Positions 1 to 5,145 of a stretch of DNA of 7,079 bases are shown here, one piece after another. A program made the translations under genes and the position numbers. The DNA is from Candidatus Zixiibacteriota bacterium (GTDB taxonomy: Bacteria; Zixibacteria; MSB-5A5; CAIYYT01). How positions within the stretch are numbered: the stretch's first letter is position 1; each line of letters starts with the position of its first letter. The stretch lies in contig JAPLUP010000231.1 in assembly GCA_026397575.1 (NCBI GenBank), forward strand, positions 1-7,079. The letters run 5' to 3'. The notes beneath the pieces are model-generated. The model was not told where the DNA came from. It saw nothing but the letters and a program-made list of their open reading frames with translations, and searched no databases.

Positions 1-815
1 CTCATCGTGTCGATTCCGACCTCAGCCAACCGCATCGCCAGGAAGTTCTTCCGATCGATCGCTTCTTTAACCTCCAGATTGGTGGCGTCCAACTCAGACT
101 GAATCGCCGACACGTTGGTTTGTGAACTAATACCGGCTTGAAGATTGGCGGAGATGTAGGTAGTCTTGAAATCCGCCAACGCCTTCTCAGCGTCTTCAAA
201 CTCCTTCTTCGCCAAAGCCAACTGCTGATCGGTGAACGCCTGGCTTTCGCGGGATGTCGCGACTTCGTCGGACAACTTGCGCTCACGGTATACCTCCGCC
301 AGCTTGGTCGCCATGTCGACCGCAAGTTTCGGCTGATCGGAACTGCAGGTGATGACGACCTGATTATCGCCGATCAGACCGACGTCAATATTATCCCGCA
401 ATTCATCGATCTGCAGTTTGCGCACAATATCCTGCAGTGCATATTGACGAAACTGATCCTGCATCCGCGCCGCCGCCTTGATAATCTTCTCCTTTGGCTC
501 CAGCTTCAGATCGGTGATCAAACGGTTGATATAGCTCGAAGAGAGGATTTCCGAGCGCGTTGACGCCAGCCATCGCTGCGCCGTGCGCGGATCCGGCAAG
601 TCCGCCAGCTCCTTCGGGATCATGCTTTCCAACTCACGTGACACGAGTTTGCTGGACGAGATCACGATCTTGGTGGATGACGAAAAAACCGTGGGCAGAA
701 GATAACTGCCACCGAAGGCCACGGCGGTCACCAACACTAGAGGCAGAACCAGCCAGAATTTCCGCTTCCAGATGATCTGCCAGATATCATGAAGCGTTAC
801 TTGCCGCTGATTCAT
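1..815 (-). CDS. Wzz/GumC-like polysaccharide chain-length determinant (3' end cut off)
   Basis: This is an inner-membrane polysaccharide co-polymerase of the Wzz family, which sets chain length and links synthesis to outer-membrane export. The frame is open from ATG at 815 to the left edge, giving 271 residues without a stop. Residues 1-20 are a short basic cytoplasmic stretch (VTLHDIWQIIWKRKF). A membrane segment follows at about 20-40 (FWLVLPLVLVTAVAFGGSYL), as in Wzz N-terminal domains. Residues 45-180 are a mixed periplasmic region, and about 185-265 is strongly heptad-like and charged, fitting the long periplasmic coiled coil of GumC-type members. The start overlaps the stop of the exporter gene in an ATGA arrangement, which implies translational coupling. 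A weak AGG lies about 8 nt upstream. The second membrane segment and any fused tyrosine kinase domain would lie outside the window, so the subtype cannot be decided. The family call is firm. Confidence 0.87.
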   Translation of the reverse strand, partial: MNQRQVTLHDIWQIIWKRKFWLVLPLVLVTAVAFGGSYLLPTVFSSSTKIVISSSKLVSRELESMIPKELADLPDPRTAQRWLASTRSEILSSSYINRLITDLKLEPKEKIIKAAARMQDQFRQYALQDIVRKLQIDELRDNIDVGLIGDNQVVITCSSDQPKLAVDMATKLAEVYRERKLSDEVATSRESQAFTDQQLALAKKEFEDAEKALADFKTTYISANLQAGISSQTNVSAIQSELDATNLEVKEAIDRKNFLAMRLAEVGIDTM

Positions 816-1783
816 TTCTTGAACCTATCTATCAGCAGTATCGTCGACGTAATCGTGGTTCCGAATGTTAGGGCATCGCGAAGAGCGTTGAAACCGACGC
901 CCAGGAAAGTGCCACCTTTCTCGGGAACGACGATCGCATCTTCCGAGCGCAGCAGATACCGCGAAGGGCTGCCCTGCTTCATCTGCTTGTCCATGTTGAT
1001 CGTGTATACGTTGGCATATTCGCCGATCCTGGAATTGACCATGATTCCTTTCAGATTCGCCGTAGGCAGCGTGCCCCCGGCAATCGCGATGGCTTCCAGC
1101 AGGCTCAGTCCGGATTCGAGAGTGTAGACACCGGGCTTCGCAACGGCGCCTACAACGTAATACACATTGCGACCGCCACCAGTTTCCGTCGGCAGTCCCG
1201 TGCTCGGGATTCCGGATAATGTGCGAGGAACCTGGATGACGTCACGCGCCAGAATCTTCGGCAGACTCGACAGGTCGCGATCGGACACAGCCGATAAGAC
1301 GTCGACCGACAAAATCTTTCCCAGATCACTACCACTCCCGCGAATAATTTTGACATTGCGCAAGTCACCGACGGCTGTCACACCCCCCATCTCCTTGATG
1401 ATCGCCCAGAGATCGGGAATGACTTCCCGCGCATATCGCCCCGGCGCCATAACCTCCCCCTCGACAAAAACCGTCTGCGAATTATAACCGGTTACCGTCA
1501 CCGTTGCCTGACTTATGTCACGATTAAAACGCGATACCTGTTCGACGATCTTGCGACCAAGTGCCGAAGGCGTCAGACCGGCAGCCGTAATCTCACCGAT
1601 GACTGAGAGCGAAATCTTGCCATCAGAATTGACAACCGCCGTCTGATTGAGTTCGGCTGCTTGCCAGAAAACGATCTCGAGCACATCGTCGATGCCGACC
1701 GTATACTCGGCGAACGCCGCCGGCGACAGCACCATGATCAAGCACAGCGCCAGCCAGAGTTTAGTTGTTAGTTCTCTTGTCAT
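812..1783 (-). CDS. Wza/GumB-like outer-membrane polysaccharide export protein (Poly_export + 2 SLBB)
   Basis: This protein is the outer-membrane or periplasmic channel component that exports capsule or exopolysaccharide, partnering the Wzz-type protein encoded next. It has 323 residues from the chosen ATG. Residues 1-25 form a signal peptide with a hydrophobic core (LWLALCLIMVLS) and a likely signal peptidase I site after PAAFA. Residues 26-100 are the Poly_export domain, opening with the typical YTVGIDDVLEIVFW. SLBB-like domains follow at about 103-186 (VFVEGEVMAPGRY, ending DVIQVP) and 207-287 (YYVVGAVAKPGVY, ending DAIVVPEK). A hydrophobic or amphipathic helix at about 293-320 resembles the C-terminal helix that forms the Wza outer-membrane barrel. 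There is no lipobox cysteine at the cleavage site, unlike Wza. An in-frame GTG at 1792 is possible, but ATG at 1783 has a better spaced GAGAAG. The gene overlaps the cyclase gene by 23 nt and the next gene by ATGA. Confidence 0.92.
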   Translation of the reverse strand: MTRELTTKLWLALCLIMVLSPAAFAEYTVGIDDVLEIVFWQAAELNQTAVVNSDGKISLSVIGEITAAGLTPSALGRKIVEQVSRFNRDISQATVTVTGYNSQTVFVEGEVMAPGRYAREVIPDLWAIIKEMGGVTAVGDLRNVKIIRGSGSDLGKILSVDVLSAVSDRDLSSLPKILARDVIQVPRTLSGIPSTGLPTETGGGRNVYYVVGAVAKPGVYTLESGLSLLEAIAIAGGTLPTANLKGIMVNSRIGEYANVYTINMDKQMKQGSPSRYLLRSEDAIVVPEKGGTFLGVGFNALRDALTFGTTITSTILLIDRFKK

Positions 1784-3536
1784 ACCTGTCACTTCTCAAA
1801 TTCAGGAGTTTCTCATCAAACATGAATGACTTGTTTCTGCCGCTGGACTTGGCTTGCAAGAGTGCCATGTCCGCACAGTATATTAATCGGTCAATTCTTT
1901 GTGCGTCATTAGGATAAATCGCCCCACCCAGAGACACGGTGATCCGGTGCTGTTCACTGGTGAATCGATCCCGAAACTCGTGATTCAGCACCGTAACCCG
2001 CATGCGCTCCATGAAATTGGTGCAATCCTCCGCCGAGGTTTCCGGCATAATTACACAGAATTCCTCTCCCCCATACCGGGAAACAACATCGATAGACCGC
2101 ACGGACTTGGCCAGCAGACTGCCCAGTTGCTCAAGGAGATGGTCTCCCGATTGGTGACCGTAAGTATCGTTAAAAACCTTAAACTCGTCAATATCAAAGA
2201 TCACCAAGGCCATCCGGCGATCAAATCGCTTGGCGCGCATCATCTCCTCTTGAAGGCGTTTGTAGAAATACCGATAGTTGTAGAGACCGGTCATGCTATC
2301 TGTATATGACATCTGTTCGATTTTCTCGAAGTGCGCCTGATTCTCCAGCACCAAATTGAACAGACGACAATAGGAATACGCCGCTTCCAGTTCCTCCTCG
2401 GAAAATCCGCTCTTGACGCGGCCAACGGCCATCACGCTTTCGGAGCCTTCTACATCGCCGAGCGTTCCTACCGCGCTGACACCCGTTTCCTGCAAGACTT
2501 GCAGCACTGCACTGTCCTTCACAAGATCAGCCAACTGATCCGATCGCTTCCAGCCGGGGCTGTTCTTAAGGTCTGCAGCGAATCCGCTATCTGCCGGCAA
2601 AAACAGCCTTGACGCGAGTTCCTTGCTCACATTGTGACCGTATTTCGTCTCATAGTCACCATTTTCCTGGTTCTTGAGCAAGACTACAGCGAAATCAACC
2701 TTGAATTGCTCTTTGATCAAGCGCAGCAACGCCTCGTATAGCTGGTCGCGGTTGTGAATACGCATCAGCCGATCCTGTGCGTTGATCATCGCCCTCGCGT
2801 CGAAAGTCGGCGGTATCGACTTAGACTCCTTCTCCCGATTAACCGAGTCAAGTTGTCTACGTAGTTTGCCAACCTGTTGATTGTGTTTGTTTAACAGATC
2901 CTCAAGCAGACGATAGTTGCCAATCTGGTCGGCCAGTGCCAATAGAAACGGACGCATCAGCCGCAGAGGGTACCCTGTCGAGTGAGCCAGCAGAATAAAA
3001 TGGGAGCATTTGCCGCCGGACAGAATCGGCATCGCCTCCTCGAACGGCAGCTCGCTCAATGGAACAGTGATTTTCCCACCAGCGTAGACCTTGCGCAGAG
3101 ACACCACGGAACGACGCGTTTCCATGGCCAGGACTAGTTCATCCCGATGACCAATGCACAGATGTTTCACCTTCTCCGGTGGGACACCGTGGACATCGGT
3201 GACAATGAATCCCTGCTTCTTCTTGACAACGAGCGCCGACGCAGTGACATGGAGACTCTCATATATAAAGCGCGCCAGGTCAGCGACCTGACGGTCAACT
3301 TGGCGTCGGGCATCGAAATCACCATGCATTTGTTCCAGGCGCTGCAGGTAGAGCTTCACGAGTTGGCGAAGCTTTGAGTCACCGTATCTGCCAAAGTAGT
3401 AAAGTATTGCGCCGGCGCCGGTCAGCACGACTCCCAGAGCGACGACCACGGCCGCTTTGGTGGCAGATGGTACCAGCGCGGCGACCGCCAACAGCAGCAC
3501 CAACGCGACGACATAGACAATGAACGGCAATAGCAT
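1761..3536 (-). CDS. Membrane-anchored GAF-like/GGDEF diguanylate cyclase
   Basis: This enzyme is predicted to make cyclic di-GMP from two GTP at the cytoplasmic face of the inner membrane. It has 591 residues from the chosen start. Two membrane segments lie at about 4-22 and 28-47. Two regions resembling divergent GAF domains follow at about 80-210 and 250-405, separated by a charged predicted coiled coil (about 205-240). The GGDEF domain covers about 410-575, with YTDSMTGLYNYRYF at entry, FDIDEFKVFNDTYGH for metal and substrate binding, and an active-site GGEEF at 489-493. RSID at 480-483, five residues before GGEEF, matches an RxxD inhibitory site, so product inhibition is likely. ATG at 3536 was chosen because AGAGGG precedes it and the hydrophobic segment starts at once. 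An upstream in-frame ATG at 3638 adds 34 residues but would read through the candidate promoter. The gene leads the exporter operon, suggesting local c-di-GMP control of polysaccharide output. Catalysis is well supported; the GAF calls are tentative. Confidence 0.92.
   Translation of the reverse strand: MLLPFIVYVVALVLLLAVAALVPSATKAAVVVALGVVLTGAGAILYYFGRYGDSKLRQLVKLYLQRLEQMHGDFDARRQVDRQVADLARFIYESLHVTASALVVKKKQGFIVTDVHGVPPEKVKHLCIGHRDELVLAMETRRSVVSLRKVYAGGKITVPLSELPFEEAMPILSGGKCSHFILLAHSTGYPLRLMRPFLLALADQIGNYRLLEDLLNKHNQQVGKLRRQLDSVNREKESKSIPPTFDARAMINAQDRLMRIHNRDQLYEALLRLIKEQFKVDFAVVLLKNQENGDYETKYGHNVSKELASRLFLPADSGFAADLKNSPGWKRSDQLADLVKDSAVLQVLQETGVSAVGTLGDVEGSESVMAVGRVKSGFSEEELEAAYSYCRLFNLVLENQAHFEKIEQMSYTDSMTGLYNYRYFYKRLQEEMMRAKRFDRRMALVIFDIDEFKVFNDTYGHQSGDHLLEQLGSLLAKSVRSIDVVSRYGGEEFCVIMPETSAEDCTNFMERMRVTVLNHEFRDRFTSEQHRITVSLGGAIYPNDAQRIDRLIYCADMALLQAKSSGRNKSFMFDEKLLNLRSDRYDKRTNN
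1792..1797 (-). promoter_or_regulatory. Shine-Dalgarno that favours ATG 1783 for the exporter
   Basis: On the minus strand this reads GAGAAG, ending 8 nt before ATG at 1783. For the alternative GTG at 1792 the same purine run would lie against the start codon with essentially no spacer. This is why the 323-residue version is preferred over the 326-residue one. The site lies inside the 3' end of the upstream cyclase gene, so initiation is probably coupled to its termination. Confidence 0.5.
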
Positions 3537-3539
3537 AGG

Positions 3540-3545
3540 CCCTCT
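3540..3545 (-). promoter_or_regulatory. Shine-Dalgarno deciding the cyclase start
   Basis: The minus strand reads AGAGGG, then CCT, then ATG at 3536. The 3-nt spacer is short, but this is the only purine-rich site near a start codon in this frame, and the first membrane helix follows immediately. It supports 3536 over the upstream ATG at 3638. Confidence 0.5.
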
Positions 3546-3551
3546 GCCGCA

Positions 3552-3580
3552 ATTATAGACCACAACTGGACTTTGTGCAA
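3552..3580 (-). promoter_or_regulatory. Candidate sigma70-type promoter for the cyclase-exporter operon
   Basis: On the minus strand there is a perfect TATAAT -10 box (3552-3557), a 17-nt spacer, and a weak -35 TTGCAC (3575-3580) that matches TTGACA at only three positions. It lies in the only sizeable intergenic gap, upstream of the cyclase. A start site about 7 nt below the -10 box would fall near 3545. That leaves a leader of only about 9 nt, which begins at the Shine-Dalgarno itself. Either the transcript is nearly leaderless or the -10 match is chance. Confidence 0.4.
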
Positions 3581-3655
3581 GAAGAAACGCGCCGCCAAAG
3601 CAGCCCGGTATTCGGGTTATCTTGAAGAGGTTGTCCACCGTGGCGGAGAACGGCT

Positions 3656-4372
3656 TTAGCCTCGGCGACTATGGCGGAAACGACTCTTTCTGGTGAGCAG
3701 CGCGTGACGGCGCAAGATGCTCCAGACTTTCCACCAGCCAACGCGACGGGCGCCATTGGAGGCGTTGTTCAGCAGGTCAGCCAGCTCCCAAATGCTATAA
3801 AATGGGTCGGTTTTGACCAGAGACAACAACTCCTGGTCGAGGGTCGATGGCTTCTCAGTGTCAACACCGGTATGGACTTCTACGATCGTCTGGGTCGCTA
3901 TCGAGGGTTGGATGTGGTATTCCTCGGTCGTGACCTCGGTTGGAGGATCGGCAAACGTCGGATCGGGCGGGGTGATCGAATCAGCCTTGCCGTCCAGCAG
4001 TTCCGGTTCCGAGTTTGCGGGCCGGAAATCGGCCTTGGCTTTCTCGATATTGTCGTAGGCTCTCAAGATTGAGTCGAATTCGAGCAACTCAAAAATCTCG
4101 TAAACGCTGGGAATCATTCTTGCCAGTTTGATATCACCCTCGTGCGCCTTGATCTCGCGGATATTGCTGATAAAAATACCCCAGCCGGCAGACGATATGT
4201 AGTCCACTCCCGCCAAGTCGACGATGATCTTATACTTTCTTTGCTCAAGTAGCGTGTTCATCACCCGCTCCAATTCGCTGGCGGTCATGGTGTCGATTAC
4301 ACCATCGACCCTTACCATCGTTAGTTCGCTGCTACGTCCGGTCGTGTCGAGAGATATTCTTATGTCGTCCAT
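3656..4372 (-). CDS. STAS-domain protein (anti-sigma antagonist-like) with C-terminal transposase-type helix-turn-helix extension
   Basis: Residues 1-115 form a STAS domain of the SpoIIAA/RsbV type: a strand-rich start, IIVDLAGVDYISSAGWGIFI at about 49-68, then alternating helices and strands. In SSAG (60-63), Ser61 aligns with the serine phosphorylated in SpoIIAA and RsbV, so a phospho-switch is plausible. Residues 118-175 are a proline/threonine/acid-rich, probably disordered linker. Residues 176-238 form a compact basic domain (LLSLVKTDP, WKVWSILRRHALLTRKSRF) resembling the second helix-turn-helix of IS481/IS3-type transposases. It aligns without gaps to part of the phosphatase two genes upstream. 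Ordinary antagonists are only about 100-120 residues, so this protein is twice the usual length. AAGGAG 4 nt before the ATG is a strong ribosome site, and the gene overlaps the ParA gene by 13 nt. The STAS call is firm. DNA binding by the tail is inferred, and it could instead be a protein-interaction module. Confidence 0.88.
   Translation of the reverse strand: MDDIRISLDTTGRSSELTMVRVDGVIDTMTASELERVMNTLLEQRKYKIIVDLAGVDYISSAGWGIFISNIREIKAHEGDIKLARMIPSVYEIFELLEFDSILRAYDNIEKAKADFRPANSEPELLDGKADSITPPDPTFADPPTEVTTEEYHIQPSIATQTIVEVHTGVDTEKPSTLDQELLSLVKTDPFYSIWELADLLNNASNGARRVGWWKVWSILRRHALLTRKSRFRHSRRG
3662..3838 (-). other. Transposase-like winged-helix segment in the STAS protein (shared module copy 2)
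   Basis: These are residues 179-237 of the STAS protein. Aligned by hand without gaps to residues 426-484 of the visible phosphatase, 14 of 59 positions are identical, including the LL pair, K and P of the KxxP stretch, L-xxx-L in the first helix, L-x-R before the second helix end, and TR-xx-R near the end. Many other columns are conservative (I/V, N/D, F/Y, Y/W, Y/F). The pattern fits the second helix-turn-helix of IS481/IS3-like transposases, but no catalytic transposase domain is attached. Confidence 0.6.
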
Positions 4373-5145
4373 GCTTCTCCTTGTGGAGTTTCTACCAGCG
4401 GCTCGGCCCGATCAAGTCCGGCGATCTCTTTGGCGAACAGGAAGTAATCCAGTGCGCCGTTGGAATAGGGAGCGTGCTCGAAAATCGTCTTGTACAGCAT
4501 CTGGGCTTCTTTGAGCTGCGTATTGATCCGAATTCGTGTGGTAAACACCTTGTCGGCGTACTCCGTCAGCAACTGGTTGTAAATCGTCTTAGAGACTCTG
4601 GTTCTCACATCATAGAAGGTCGCCAGTATACCCATCAACTCCACTTTGTGCCCGATTTTCGCGTAGATGTCATCAAGCAACTTAATGGTCTTTTTGGCGC
4701 CTTCACAAGCAAAAAAATCCATTGAAACCGGTATCACCACACCGTCAACGTAGTTGAGCACATTGACATTTATCAGGTTTATCGCCGGAGGGCAATCACA
4801 GATGACATAGTCGGTGCCGTGCAGTTTGGAGAGCACCTGCCGCAGTCGCAATTCGCGCTCTGGCTGCCTCGCCAGATGAAGCTCGGTTTCGACGATACGC
4901 ATGCCACCGGAATCGATCAGGTACAGATTGGGACGCAGATTGACAATCTCCACGTCGCCGGTCGTCATCAACTCCGACAATCCCTTCTGCGGCTGTTTCT
5001 GAAAAGCCATCCCAACGTTGGCCTGACTGTCACAATCAACGATCAGCACTTTCTTGCCGGACAGCGCCAGGCAATGACCGAGATTGATGGCGGTCGTCGT
5101 TTTTCCGGTTCCGCCTTTGCAAGTGATGATGGCTATCTTCTTCAT
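4360..5145 (-). CDS. ParA/Soj-family P-loop ATPase
   Basis: This is a 261-residue cytoplasmic ATPase of the ParA/MinD superfamily. These proteins use ATP-driven dimerisation to position DNA or protein complexes. Residues 10-17 are the deviant Walker A motif KGGTGKTT, with signature Lys10 and P-loop Lys15. The A' motif is VDCDSQAN (36-43, Asp39). Walker B is YVICDCPP (113-120, Asp117). The C-terminal part, with RIRINTQLKEAQ and then GALDYFLFAKEI, follows the Soj-type pattern. There is no N-terminal DNA-binding domain of the plasmid ParA (type Ia) kind, no C-terminal amphipathic MinD-type helix that I can see, and no ParB gene in the window. The start lies in an ATGA overlap with the phosphatase stop, and its own ribosome site is weak, so translation is probably coupled. 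The setting between a phosphatase and a STAS protein suggests positioning of a signalling or polysaccharide complex rather than chromosome segregation; this is inference. Confidence 0.92.
   Translation of the reverse strand: MKKIAIITCKGGTGKTTTAINLGHCLALSGKKVLIVDCDSQANVGMAFQKQPQKGLSELMTTGDVEIVNLRPNLYLIDSGGMRIVETELHLARQPERELRLRQVLSKLHGTDYVICDCPPAINLINVNVLNYVDGVVIPVSMDFFACEGAKKTIKLLDDIYAKIGHKVELMGILATFYDVRTRVSKTIYNQLLTEYADKVFTTRIRINTQLKEAQMLYKTIFEHAPYSNGALDYFLFAKEIAGLDRAEPLVETPQGEAWTT
4377..4382 (-). promoter_or_regulatory. Strong Shine-Dalgarno for the STAS gene inside the ParA 3' end
   Basis: The minus strand reads AAGGAG, then AAGC, then ATG at 4372. It is the strongest ribosome site in the upstream block and confirms the 13-nt ParA/STAS overlap as real. 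It may give the STAS protein higher translation than the weakly initiated ParA. Confidence 0.7.

Noticed and set aside
3604..3616. Short inverted repeat CCCG-5 nt-CGGG downstream of the STAS gene, a possible terminator
   Set aside because: The stem is only 4 bp and no T-run follows on the minus strand, so it is not supported as an intrinsic terminator. Read-through between the two blocks remains possible.
3537..3638. 34-residue N-terminal extension of the cyclase from ATG at 3638
   Set aside because: It has no membrane or domain pattern, it covers the intergenic gap and candidate promoter, and the downstream ATG at 3536 has a purine-rich ribosome site followed directly by a membrane helix.
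3625..3650. Imperfect hairpin TCCGCCACGGTGGA just after the STAS stop
   Set aside because: It has about five pairs including a G-T wobble and no U-tract. Such short repeats are expected by chance.
4710..4717. Run of seven T on the coding strand within the ParA gene, a possible slippage site
   Set aside because: It encodes the expected DFFACEG stretch in a full-length, intact ParA. No alternative frame product of interest follows, so a programmed slip is not supported.
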